A stretch of DNA of 64,000 nt, from the NCBI RefSeq assembly GCF_020179755.1, contig NZ_JAIUCY010000010.1, positions 106,024 through 170,023 on the forward strand, read 5' to 3'. The translations under genes were made by a program, and so were the position numbers. The notes beneath the pieces were generated by a model. It was not told where the DNA came from and searched no databases. It saw nothing but the letters and a program-made list of their open reading frames with translations. The stretch's first letter is position 1, and every line of letters begins with the position of its first letter. This stretch comes from Herbaspirillum sp. alder98 (GTDB lineage: Bacteria > Pseudomonadota > Gammaproteobacteria > Burkholderiales > Burkholderiaceae_D). Shown in pieces: positions 34,524 through 42,812 of this stretch.

Positions 34524-36380
34524 TCAGAGAAATCCGATGGAGAACCACGGTACGAAGGCGACGATGAGCAACCCCACGACCAGCGCTCCCAGGTAGGGCC
34601 AGATACGCTTGACCGCGACGTCCGGATGCACACGGCCAATGGTGCAGGCGGCGTAATAGCCGAGCCCAAATGGCGGGGCGAACAGACCAACCCCCATCGA
34701 CAGGATGATGACCATGGCGTAGTGCACTTCATGCACACCGATGGCCTTGGCGACCGGGAACAGCAACGGCGCGAACAGCACCATCGCCGGAATGCCTTCC
34801 AGGACACTGCCCAGAACAATGAATGCCGCGATAGAGACCAGCAGGAACCCGTATTTCCCACCCGGCACGCTCGTCATCGCTTCTGCCAACGAATGCGAGA
34901 AGCCGGACTGGGTCAGCGCCCAGGACATGCCGGTGGCGGTACCGATGATGAACAGGATCGCACCCGACAAGGCCGCGGTATCTACCAGCATCGGGTACAG
35001 GCGCTTCCAGTCGAATCGGCGGTAGATCAGCAATCCTGCCACGACGGCATAAGCAATACCGATGGTCGATACTTCGGTCGCAGTAGCAACACCTTCCACC
35101 ACCGCCGTACGAATCAGAATCGGCAACAGCAGTGCCGGCAGCGCAATGACCAGGGTGCGCATCACGACCTTGCCAGGAGCGCGCTTGAAGCCTTCGGTGA
35201 TTTCGGCACTGCGCCAGCGGGCCAGGATGGCCAGCAGCACGGCGAGCACGATGCCGGGCATGATGCCGCCGGTGAACAGCGCGGCGATGGAGACACCAGC
35301 CACCGAGCCGATCGTGATGAGCACCAGCGAAGGCGGAATTGTCTCGGCCATGGCACCGGAAGCCGCCAGCAGCGAGATGAGTTCGCCTTCGTGATTGCCG
35401 CGACGCTTCATTTCCGGCAACAGGACAGGGGCCACTGCGGCCATGTCGGCAGTCTTCGCACCAGAAATGCCGGACACCAGTAGCATGGCGCCCAGGAGCA
35501 CGTAGTTCAGGCCACCACGCACGTGTCCCACCAGCGAGGCCAGGAAATCGACCATTGCCTTGGCCATCCCGGTCATTTCGACCAGGTGGCCCAGCAGGAT
35601 GAACAACGGAACCGCGAGCAGAATGAGCGAGCTCATCCCTTCGTCGAAGCGCCCCGCGACCACCGCCAGCGGGCTGGTGGTCACCGTCAGCATGAACGCC
35701 ACCGTCGCCAGGCCGAAGCAGAAAGCGATGGGAATACCCAGCAACACCGATACGCCAAGCAGCAGGCCGAAAAAAATCACCAGATTCCAGTTACCAATGC
35801 CTTGCAGCCAACCGGACCCCAGATACATTGCGGCGCCTGCGACTACGATCAGTGCAACGACGCCTGCCAGGTCACTCAGGCGCTGGCGCGAGATGCGAAG
35901 AAGGCCGATCGCAATCATCAGTGCCGCCCCCACGGCGACTGCGGCTGCGCGTACCGTATTCGGCCAGCCCAATGCGGGGGTCTGAACGAACATCTCGTCT
36001 TCGGCGTATTCCCACATGGGCCCCATGAGGATGAGCAACATCAAACACGGCGCGATAACCGCCAGGGCCTCGGCCCAGGCCTTGCCGCGCTCACTCAGGA
36101 AGCCGAGTAATACGGTCGTGCGCATGTGCGTGCCGCGACGAAGCGCCACGGCGGCGCCGAGATTGGCCAGCCACAAGAACAGGATGGAAGCCAGTTCGTC
36201 CGTCCACGGGAGCGGGCTGTTGAAAATGAACCGCATGACCACACCGGTCAAGAGCACGCCCACCTCACCCACGACGAGCGCGGCGGCGGGAATCTCGATG
36301 GCATGACCCAGCCAGTTCTCCATGCGGGCAGACAGCGAGGTGTCCGCTACCGTCGGTTGCTCAAGCGACATGGTGCTCAC
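34524..36380 (-). CDS. TRAP transporter fused small and large permease subunits (DctQM)
   Basis: A 618-aa inner-membrane protein. Residues 1-180 are the four-helix DctQ part (VLLTGVVMRFIFNSPLPWTDELASILFLWLANLGAAVALRRGTHMR in pieces). From about 190 on is the DctM part with some 12 helices (GIPIAFCFGLATVAFM, FILLGHLVEMTGMAKAMVDFLASLVGHVRGG, SGISGAKTADMAAVAPVLLPEMKRRG, AMAETIPPSLVLITIGSVAGVSIAALFTGG). The start is either GTG 36380, overlapping the DctP stop as GTGA, or ATG 36371. Works with the adjacent DctP protein to import an organic acid or polyol using the sodium gradient. Confidence 0.92.
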   Translation of the reverse strand: MSTMSLEQPTVADTSLSARMENWLGHAIEIPAAALVVGEVGVLLTGVVMRFIFNSPLPWTDELASILFLWLANLGAAVALRRGTHMRTTVLLGFLSERGKAWAEALAVIAPCLMLLILMGPMWEYAEDEMFVQTPALGWPNTVRAAAVAVGAALMIAIGLLRISRQRLSDLAGVVALIVVAGAAMYLGSGWLQGIGNWNLVIFFGLLLGVSVLLGIPIAFCFGLATVAFMLTVTTSPLAVVAGRFDEGMSSLILLAVPLFILLGHLVEMTGMAKAMVDFLASLVGHVRGGLNYVLLGAMLLVSGISGAKTADMAAVAPVLLPEMKRRGNHEGELISLLAASGAMAETIPPSLVLITIGSVAGVSIAALFTGGIMPGIVLAVLLAILARWRSAEITEGFKRAPGKVVMRTLVIALPALLLPILIRTAVVEGVATATEVSTIGIAYAVVAGLLIYRRFDWKRLYPMLVDTAALSGAILFIIGTATGMSWALTQSGFSHSLAEAMTSVPGGKYGFLLVSIAAFIVLGSVLEGIPAMVLFAPLLFPVAKAIGVHEVHYAMVIILSMGVGLFAPPFGLGYYAACTIGRVHPDVAVKRIWPYLGALVVGLLIVAFVPWFSIGFL

Positions 36381-37414
36381 CCCAGGCTCCCGACGCTGTT
36401 CTGCAGCAGCTTCCAGGCATCTTCACCGAACTTGGCGCGCAGGTCCTTGTAGAACGAGCCTTTGGCCAGGGCTTCCTTGAAGGAGTCCTTGTCGGCTTCG
36501 ATGATTTGCACCCCTTTCCCCTTCAAGTCATTGCGCGCGAATCCCGAGAGCGCAGCAATGTCTGCGCGCTCGTCGCTGGCGGCCTTGTCCAGTTCGCGAC
36601 GGACGATTTCCTGGATGTCTTTCGGCAGACGCTCGATGGCCCGGCGATTGCCCAGAATCCAGTAGGCATCCCAAACGTGATTGGAAATGGTGCAGAACTT
36701 CTGCACTTCATACAGACGCGCGGTACTGATGATGGCCAGTGGATTCTCTTGTCCCTCTACCAGTCTTGTCTGCAACGACGAATACACTTCGTTGAAGTTG
36801 ATGGGAGTCGGGCTCGCGCCCAATGCCGTGAACAGTGACGTCAGCATTGGCGCCGCAGGAACACGCAGCTTCAAGCCCTTCAGATCCGCTGCCGTCCTGA
36901 CCTGCTTGGTGGACGTGGTGATCTGGCGGAAGCCGTTATCCCACGGCTTGGACATGGTCAACAGGCCGACCTTCTCGATCTGGGCACGGACATACGCCCC
37001 CAGCGGACCGTCCATCGCTTTCCATACTTCCTGGTAATCGTGGAAGGCGAAGCCGGTATTGACGATGCCAGCTGCTGGCACCAACGTCGAGAGGACCACA
37101 CTTGCCTGATTGAAGAATTCGACGCCGCCATTACGGATTTGCGACATCAGGTCAGTATCCGAACCCAGCTGATTGGCCGGGAACAGCTTGATCTCCAAAC
37201 GGCCATTGGTGGCGCTACGGATGCGGTCGATAGCTTCTTGCGCACGCTTGTTGACCGGATGGGACGGGTCCTGGCCGGTCGCGAACTTATAAGTGAATTC
37301 GGCCGCATTGGCCGGACGCGTCATGATGGAAAACAAGGGAAGTGCTGCCCCAACAGCACCGGCCTTCAACATTTGGCGGCGGGAAATGCCTTTCTTGGCG
37401 TATTCGGTTGTCAT
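36377..37414 (-). CDS. TRAP transporter substrate-binding protein (DctP)
   Basis: A 345-aa periplasmic protein with a twin-arginine signal (KKGISRRQMLKAGAVGAALP... PANAAEF). Family motifs: KFATGQDPSHPVNKRAQEAIDRI, the ligand-Arg region LKGLKLRVPAAPMLTSLFTALGASPTPINFNEVYSSLQTRLVEGQENPLAII (in pieces). The conserved Arg in KLRV normally binds a carboxylate, which suggests an acidic substrate. Strong ribosome site AGGAG. Second gene of the SDR-TRAP-transketolase operon. Confidence 0.92.
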   Translation of the reverse strand: MTTEYAKKGISRRQMLKAGAVGAALPLFSIMTRPANAAEFTYKFATGQDPSHPVNKRAQEAIDRIRSATNGRLEIKLFPANQLGSDTDLMSQIRNGGVEFFNQASVVLSTLVPAAGIVNTGFAFHDYQEVWKAMDGPLGAYVRAQIEKVGLLTMSKPWDNGFRQITTSTKQVRTAADLKGLKLRVPAAPMLTSLFTALGASPTPINFNEVYSSLQTRLVEGQENPLAIISTARLYEVQKFCTISNHVWDAYWILGNRRAIERLPKDIQEIVRRELDKAASDERADIAALSGFARNDLKGKGVQIIEADKDSFKEALAKGSFYKDLRAKFGEDAWKLLQNSVGSLG

Positions 37415-37461
37415 GTCTGGTCTCCTGTTTTTCTGATGTCGTGAATGCCGGCGGCGCCGGC

Positions 37462-38211
37462 TTAGTGAATCAACATGCCGCCATTCACATCGAGTGTGAT
37501 GCCGGTGCAGTATTGAGAAAGGTCGCTGCCCAGGAAGACGCAGGCGCCGCCGATGTCATCGGCGCGACCCAGGCGCGCCAGGGGAATGGTTTCGGCGATT
37601 TCAGCTTTCTTCTCTTCGGTCAACTTGCCCTTGATGATGTCGGTACCAATCAGGCCGGGGGTAATGCAGTTGACGCGAATGCCTTCTGGACCGAACTCGC
37701 GCGCCATCGCGCGCGCCAGGCCAAGTACGCCGGCCTTCGCTGCTGAGTAGTGGGGGCCGCCCAGGATGCCGCCGCCGCGTTGTGCGGATACCGACGAGAT
37801 GCAAACGATGGAGCCATTCTTTTGTTTTTGCATCGCAGGCAGAACCGCTTGCGACATGTACAGCGTGCCGCGCAGGCTCACGTCCAGAATGCGGTCGTAA
37901 TCCTTGCCGGTGATGTCCAGGGTCTTCACCGGCTGTGTGATGCCGGCGTTATTGATGAGGATGTCGATGCGGCCGAATTTGGCGAGTGCCGCGGCAGCGG
38001 CAGCGTCGCATGACGCCTTGTCTGTGACATCGGCCACCAGGCCGAGATGACCCTCGCCCAGACGCGCTGCGGCAGCGGCAGGGTCAGCCTGTTCCAGATC
38101 CAGCACGACTACCCGGGCTCCGTGCGATGCCATGAGACGCGCCGTGGCGAAACCCAGGCCGTTGATCCCTGCACCGCCGGTGATGACGACGACTTTATCG
38201 TTGAGCAGCAT
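37462..38211 (-). CDS. Short-chain dehydrogenase/reductase, first gene of the TRAP-transketolase operon
   Basis: A 249-aa classical SDR: TGGAGINGLGFATARLMASHG (cofactor loop), LDLEQAD (Asp suggests NAD), NNAGIT, CISSVSAQRGGGILGGPHYSAAKAG (Ser, Tyr, Lys catalytic set) and a C-terminal LDVNGGMLIH. ATG 38211 is selected because GGAG lies nine bases upstream; the frame extends further without a ribosome site. Likely oxidises a polyol or hydroxy acid to the ketose cleaved by the split transketolase. Divergent from a GcvA-like LysR gene. Confidence 0.88.
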   Translation of the reverse strand: MLLNDKVVVITGGAGINGLGFATARLMASHGARVVVLDLEQADPAAAAARLGEGHLGLVADVTDKASCDAAAAAALAKFGRIDILINNAGITQPVKTLDITGKDYDRILDVSLRGTLYMSQAVLPAMQKQKNGSIVCISSVSAQRGGGILGGPHYSAAKAGVLGLARAMAREFGPEGIRVNCITPGLIGTDIIKGKLTEEKKAEIAETIPLARLGRADDIGGACVFLGSDLSQYCTGITLDVNGGMLIH

Positions 38212-38384
38212 GAAATACATCTCCAGTTGGTTGGCGTTCGTTGGTGGGAACACTGGAGACAATGCGGGCATTTGTGCGCTGCAATGCAGCTCTATCGGCC
38301 GCTTACCACTGTCTCCTTTTGTTCTGGGTTCGAATCTTCAACCTTTGACGACTTGACGACAAGCGAAGTCTCGTCATGGTAGAG

Positions 38385-38397
38385 TGACAAACTGTCA
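38385..38397. promoter_or_regulatory. Small palindrome TGACA-AAC-TGTCA before the LysR gene
   Basis: A perfect 5-bp inverted repeat with a 3-bp spacer, 20 bases upstream of the regulator ATG and inside the divergent promoter region. It could be part of a LysR box for autoregulation; the evidence is only position and symmetry. Confidence 0.35.
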
Positions 38398-38416
38398 TGT
38401 TAAGGATGGAACGCAG

Positions 38417-39301
38417 ATGGCTACCCTCCCGCCGCTACCCAATCTCCAGGCCTTCGAAGCAGTCGCGCGGCGAAAAAGCTTTGCGGGTGCCGCGAGCGAG
38501 TTGCATGTCACGGCATCTGCGGTCAGCCATCAAGTGGCCAGGCTCGAAGCTTTCCTGGGGGTACGCCTGTTTGAGCGAAGCTCTCACGCGGTGGTCATCA
38601 CCGATGCCGGTGAAAGCTTTCTGGCGCGTGTGCAGGGGGCGTTATCGGCTATCACGGCCGCGTCGATGGACGTCAAACAAGGTGTGAGCAAGAGTCTTTA
38701 CATTCACTCTGCACCGAGCATCGCGAGTCTCTGGCTGATGCTCCGCTTGAACGATTTCGCCCGCTCCTTTCCGGAAATATCATTCAACCTGTCCGCTGCG
38801 CATACGCCGAGTAATTTCGAACTGGGAGAGGCCGATATCGATATTCGCTACGGCATCCCCAATTGGCCAGGCTTGCAAGTCGAGCCACTTTTTGAGGAAC
38901 GCATCATTCCGCTGGCGAGTCCTGAATTCATCAGGGAGAATCGCCTTCGAAAACCTGAAGATCTGCGGGATGTGAAGCTGATTCGAAGCAATGTCAGCGT
39001 GATTCAGTGGGCGGACTGGCTGGGGAAATTTTCGAAGGTGAGGCCGCCAGAGCAATTTCCGGTTCGATTTGACCGGGCCCAAATGTCTCTTGATGCCGCG
39101 ACTCAAGGGCTGGGGGTGGCGTTGGAGAGCGCGACGGTGGCCGCACAGCACATAAAGGAAGGAAAGCTTGAGCCGGTATTTGGTCTTTCTAAATGCATCA
39201 AGGTTAAAGCGCACTTCGCCGTCTATCCTTCACATCACATCAAGCGTCCTGCTGTTGCGGCGTTTCTGGGATGGTTGCGTCAGCAGGCCAGGATTCAATA
39301 A
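38417..39301 (+). CDS. LysR-family regulator, GcvA-like
   Basis: A 294-aa LysR protein of the GcvA branch: it starts LPPLPNLQAFEAVARRKSFAGAASELHVTASAVSHQVARLEAFLG, the typical pattern, with an effector domain from about residue 90 (KSLYIHSAPSIASLWLMLRLNDF). ATG 38417 is chosen over 38384 because the family begins at this point. Divergent from the SDR-TRAP-transketolase operon, which it most likely controls. Confidence 0.9.
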   Translation: MATLPPLPNLQAFEAVARRKSFAGAASELHVTASAVSHQVARLEAFLGVRLFERSSHAVVITDAGESFLARVQGALSAITAASMDVKQGVSKSLYIHSAPSIASLWLMLRLNDFARSFPEISFNLSAAHTPSNFELGEADIDIRYGIPNWPGLQVEPLFEERIIPLASPEFIRENRLRKPEDLRDVKLIRSNVSVIQWADWLGKFSKVRPPEQFPVRFDRAQMSLDAATQGLGVALESATVAAQHIKEGKLEPVFGLSKCIKVKAHFAVYPSHHIKRPAVAAFLGWLRQQARIQ

Positions 39302-39389
39302 AGATGGGTGGTAGGAGCGGCTTAGTTTGACCGGCTGTTGAATTGCATCCAAATCCGCCCCAATTTTGCAGACTCACCTTCGCGGCATT

Positions 39390-39920
39390 TCAACGCCTGA
39401 TCGCCAGATTATTCAAGAATTCTTCTGCCTGCACGGGGCGTTGAAATTCGTTCCAGTGCAAATGAGCGTACTGCGGGTCTGCGCGAAGCTGAGAGAATTT
39501 GTGGCGATTTTTTTCGAAGGTCGTATATGCCCAAAGGAGTATCGAATCCCGTGAGAGGAATGCCATACGCAATGATTCTCTGTTGCCGTGGGAAAGTCTG
39601 GTCCTAAAAATGCCGCGACTGATAGTGCGCCAGATCACGCGCGGGAATACAACGGACTTATCGTAGTTGAGCCAGATGACATGAGTTGCGCGCGACCATA
39701 GCAACTCACGTACCGCGCTGTAGTTGCCGTCGGCTACCCATCGATCTCCGACTGTGGCGTCATCTACCGCACTTTCGAATTGAGAGTGAGAAACAGCCTG
39801 CCAGTTTTCACCCCAGTAGAGCTCGTCTAGCTCTACATAAGGGCATTTTGTTGACTTGGCCAGGGCCTGAGCGAAGGTTGACTTACCCGCTCCACTGGTA
39901 CCTACAACAATGTAGCGCAT
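39390..39920 (-). CDS. Small P-loop kinase related to adenylate kinase / topology modulation proteins
   Basis: A 176-aa nucleotide-binding protein with Walker A GTSGAGKS at residues 7-14, a short-chain-type core (VELDELYWGENW, WVADGNYSAVRELLWSRATHVIWLNYDKSVVFPRVIWRTISR in pieces) and an Arg-rich region like that of FlaR-type kinases. The substrate is unknown. Start at ATG 39920 with GAGG six bases before; an upstream in-frame start at 39947 lacks a ribosome site. No operon partner. Confidence 0.8.
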   Translation of the reverse strand: MRYIVVGTSGAGKSTFAQALAKSTKCPYVELDELYWGENWQAVSHSQFESAVDDATVGDRWVADGNYSAVRELLWSRATHVIWLNYDKSVVFPRVIWRTISRGIFRTRLSHGNRESLRMAFLSRDSILLWAYTTFEKNRHKFSQLRADPQYAHLHWNEFQRPVQAEEFLNNLAIRR

Positions 39921-40018
39921 GATTGGCCTCGTAAGATGGCGCGACATTAGACTGCGGCAGCGTTCTTTCTATCACTAGCATGCTGCTCGCGGACGTTACC
40001 AATACGTTTTACAAGTTA

Positions 40019-40651
40019 TCAAAGTGGTGGGCGCGATTGTTGAAGCCATTGTTGAACGGACGGTCTCTGCCACTGCCTCTGAGCATACGTCGCTAATTTG
40101 TGTGGAACAAAGTCTCCATGGAGAGCCAGGCGGTTTAGCATTAGAGCCAGATCGACGTCGGCAATCGTCCAATCTCCGAAGAGATATTCGGCGTCGTCTT
40201 CAAGCAAATCGTCGGCTGCAGCAAAAAGCTTGTGTGCGGCCGCCTCTGCAACGTTAGACAATGCAGCTCTTTTGGCTCCATAAAAAACGACTTCGGTATT
40301 TCTTTCCTGCCTTATTGGCATCAGGTCACTACGAATCCAGGCTTGAACTTGTCTTGCTCGGGCCTTTCGTTTCCTATCCACAGGATAGAGCCGGTTGTTG
40401 GGGAACACTTCATCCAGATACTCGGTAATTGCGGATGACTCGGAAAGAATGAATTCTCCATGACGCAGCGCAGGGACTCTAGCGGTTAGCGATAGCCGAG
40501 CATAAGCTTCATCCCTATTGGCCCCCGCCCCAAGGTCTATGGTGGACATATCGAATTTCAAACCCTTTTCGACCAAAGCGACGAATACGGACATTGCATA
40601 GGGGCTGGCGAACTGCGCATCCGCATATAGATGTAAAGCTGAGCTAGTCAT
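40019..40651 (-). CDS. yfcF: Glutathione S-transferase, YfcF-like
   Basis: A 210-aa GST: N-terminal thioredoxin-like domain (LYADAQFASPYAMSVFVALVEKGLKF, then TARVPALRHGEFILSESSAITEYLDEVF with the glutathione-binding VPALxx and ESSAI) and an all-helical C-terminal domain (FGDWTIADVDLALMLNRLALHGD). The F-A-S-P-Y start is characteristic of YfcF, which has glutathione-dependent disulfide or peroxidase activity. ATG 40651 is preferred; the frame continues upstream without matching the family. Confidence 0.85.
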   Translation of the reverse strand: MTSSALHLYADAQFASPYAMSVFVALVEKGLKFDMSTIDLGAGANRDEAYARLSLTARVPALRHGEFILSESSAITEYLDEVFPNNRLYPVDRKRKARARQVQAWIRSDLMPIRQERNTEVVFYGAKRAALSNVAEAAAHKLFAAADDLLEDDAEYLFGDWTIADVDLALMLNRLALHGDFVPHKLATYAQRQWQRPSVQQWLQQSRPPL

Positions 40652-40768
40652 AGATGTAATTTTCCAATTATGTCTTTCGAAGTCCGCTTCTACCGGCGGT
40701 TGAAACCGCCGCCGATAGCAGAAGTTACATTGCCAGTGTCTCAAAACAGAAGCCAGCCGGATAGGTGG

Positions 40769-40830
40769 CTTTAATTTTTGGCGCAGCTTTAATTTCCGGC
40801 CATCTTTATTCGGGCCCGACCAACTTTATT
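40769..40830. repeat. Four iterated CTTTA(A)TT motifs, possible transposon-end repeats
   Basis: CTTTAATTT (40769), CTTTAATTT (40787), CTTTATTC (40804) and CTTTATTC (40824) are spaced 18, 17 and 20 bp and separated by G-C-rich linkers (GGCGCAG, CCGGCCAT, GGGCCCGACCAA). Iterated sites of this kind are found at the ends of IS21-like and Tn7/Tn552-like elements, where the transposase binds repeatedly. They lie in the 521-base gap at the left edge of the accessory island. No transposase gene is adjacent. The gap is otherwise without a credible gene. Confidence 0.45.
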
Positions 40831-40967
40831 CATTGGTATCAGGGGCGCAAATTAGGTTGAATATGGGGGGGCAAAGGCGTTCTTTTTTAGCGCAAGTCGT
40901 CAGAAATGAAAGTCGCTATTTTTAGGTTGGTATTAGGTTATGGGTCGATTCGTTAGCGAAAAAAAAA

Positions 40968-40990
40968 GCCTCCCATTCTTAACGGGAGGC
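40968..40990 (-). terminator. Rho-independent terminator of the leftward DUF5677/nuclease pair
   Basis: Read leftward, GCCTCCC-GTTAAGAAT-GGGAGGC is followed by an unbroken run of nine T (bases 40959-40967 on the complementary strand). It is 180 bases beyond the stop of the gene at 41173. A 76-codon frame (40933-41163) starting with TTG crosses it and is probably not a gene. Confidence 0.8.
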
Positions 40991-41172
40991 CTTTCATTTT
41001 TGGCAGATACAAGTGTTATTCCCCAATGAAAAGGTTTTGGAGATTTGGCACCAAGGCATATAAGCCCATGATTCAGAAGTCGAATTTTCTCTCCCTCTGC
41101 CATCACGTATAGCTTCAACGACCCCATGCGTGTGCAAATTCCGGCGTATTCCAAAAATACCAAATGAAAGAG

Positions 41173-42738
41173 CTATTTATCAGATGCCGCCTGGGGTTGC
41201 GCCGTATCAGACCTCTCATGAAAAGGGATTGCGGGTATGTCTCCCAACGCCGGATAGAGCTTCAAAAGGAGGGCCAACATAGTGTTTAGTAGCTCCACGG
41301 CATCAGCGGTGACCGCCGGCAACAGGCGATGGGTTATTCGCGGAATTCTATGGAAGCGGTGCAACGGGTTGAAGCAGGTCACGAAGTTGGAATCGCGGAT
41401 AGCGCCCCAGTGGCCGTGTGCATACGTTGAGGTCCAGTCGTAGTATTTGTCGTAGACGTCCTTCGTTCCTCCCTCCATGGCCAGCTTTCGCAGGTTCAAA
41501 TTGGCCCAGTGTCCAGTATTGACGTCGACAAATTCCTGCCATGTATCTTCGTTGGCCATCTGGAAGAGAGCCTCCTGGTCCATGAATCCGGGCACCGTGC
41601 CGTCCCCAATTTCTGTCTTCAGGAAGGCGAGCTTTGTCTGCCCGTTGCCGAAATTTCGATATTCATACCAAAGCTCCTTGTCGTCCTTTGCAGCGAGATA
41701 CGCGAACGAGATGTAGAGTTCAGCCAAAGTCCGCAGCCCAATACGGCCGGTAATCAAGGATGCTCTGGACGGGCCACATACCTCAGCTGTGACGGAGAGC
41801 GCGTATAGCATGATGCCGAAGGCGCCATCGTGTCGATAATCAATAGCCGTGGTGGTCGTTGTATCGACAAATCCATTGAGCACGTTCATCCGTAGGGCAA
41901 TGAGGTCTTCCTGCTTAACCTTCTTTTCCACCTGCACTTCATAGTCCGTCCTTTTTGACGAGTCGATGCACCCGGTGCGCTGATAGAGCTCGTCCCAGAA
42001 GTCGGTCATCCATGTTAGCGGCGCCCTCATGGACCTGAATGAGCCTTCCATAGAGCGAATTAAGGGCCGAACTTGTCGCAAATCTCCTGAATTTGGAAAA
42101 TCAAGAATCTCTTCGACATCCTTCTTCATCTTGATGGGAAATTGCACTTTGCCGAATGCCATTCCAATGTAGACCTTAAACCATCGAATATCCGTGCTTA
42201 TTTCAGACTGATGGTCAGCTGCTGGAGCCATTGCTGCTGCGAGTACGTCGAAATTCGGTTCTTCCGTAGGGAAGCAGCGAGCCCAGTGTTCATAGCCGGG
42301 GAGAGTGGTCAGTGTTCCTAAGGTCGCAAGACCGACAGCACAATTTGGCCAGTTGTTCAAAAGCGCAGCGAGGTCGTCGAATGTTGCATTCGATAGCTTG
42401 GCGAGCTCAGTCATCTCGATATCGCAGCTAGGGCCTACGGGGTCAGCGGGATTGGCCGCGGGCGCTGCCTTCATTTGTTCTTCATGTGTCGGAAGATTCT
42501 TGATGCACCAGTCCGTCACGACTCGGAAGCACTTTAGATACTCTTCGCGCGGAAGTGCTTGAGCGACCACAAAGGCCCAGAGCATTTCAGGTGCGCCATC
42601 ATCGAGCCAGGAGTTCTTAGTGATGGGCAGCTTGTTCAAGGGTGGCACCATTTTCTTGCCGACCTTTTGATGCTCAAAAATCGATGAATAATTGAAATCT
42701 TGGAATTTGGTCTTCTTTTTCGATGCCTTTGTGCTCAC
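41173..42738 (-). CDS. DUF5677-like protein of unknown function
   Basis: A 521-aa soluble, mostly helical protein. The C-terminal half (about residues 290-460) resembles DUF5677, with GRIGLRTLAELYISFAYLA, KDDKELWYEYRNFGNGQTKLAF and the Ser/His-containing YDWTSTYAHGHWGAIRDSNF. The N-terminal half is not recognised. It starts with GTG (42738), preceded by AAGGGG. Follows the nuclease-like gene by 74 bases without a terminator, so the two are probably one operon, ending at the terminator at 40968. Codon and base composition are less GC-rich than the core genes, as elsewhere in the island. Function unknown; a defence or stress role is only suggested by context. Confidence 0.68.
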   Translation of the reverse strand: MSTKASKKKTKFQDFNYSSIFEHQKVGKKMVPPLNKLPITKNSWLDDGAPEMLWAFVVAQALPREEYLKCFRVVTDWCIKNLPTHEEQMKAAPAANPADPVGPSCDIEMTELAKLSNATFDDLAALLNNWPNCAVGLATLGTLTTLPGYEHWARCFPTEEPNFDVLAAAMAPAADHQSEISTDIRWFKVYIGMAFGKVQFPIKMKKDVEEILDFPNSGDLRQVRPLIRSMEGSFRSMRAPLTWMTDFWDELYQRTGCIDSSKRTDYEVQVEKKVKQEDLIALRMNVLNGFVDTTTTTAIDYRHDGAFGIMLYALSVTAEVCGPSRASLITGRIGLRTLAELYISFAYLAAKDDKELWYEYRNFGNGQTKLAFLKTEIGDGTVPGFMDQEALFQMANEDTWQEFVDVNTGHWANLNLRKLAMEGGTKDVYDKYYDWTSTYAHGHWGAIRDSNFVTCFNPLHRFHRIPRITHRLLPAVTADAVELLNTMLALLLKLYPALGDIPAIPFHERSDTAQPQAASDK

Positions 42739-42812
42739 TGGTGGCCCCTTTTATTGTTTTGAATTGCTGTAGTCGTTCGAATCCATTACTCGCCTCAGGC
42801 CTGATGTTTCAA

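Noticed and set aside
40933..41163. A 76-codon leftward frame after the DUF5677-like gene
   Set aside because: Starts with TTG without a ribosome site, and its end runs through a strong terminator hairpin and T-run.
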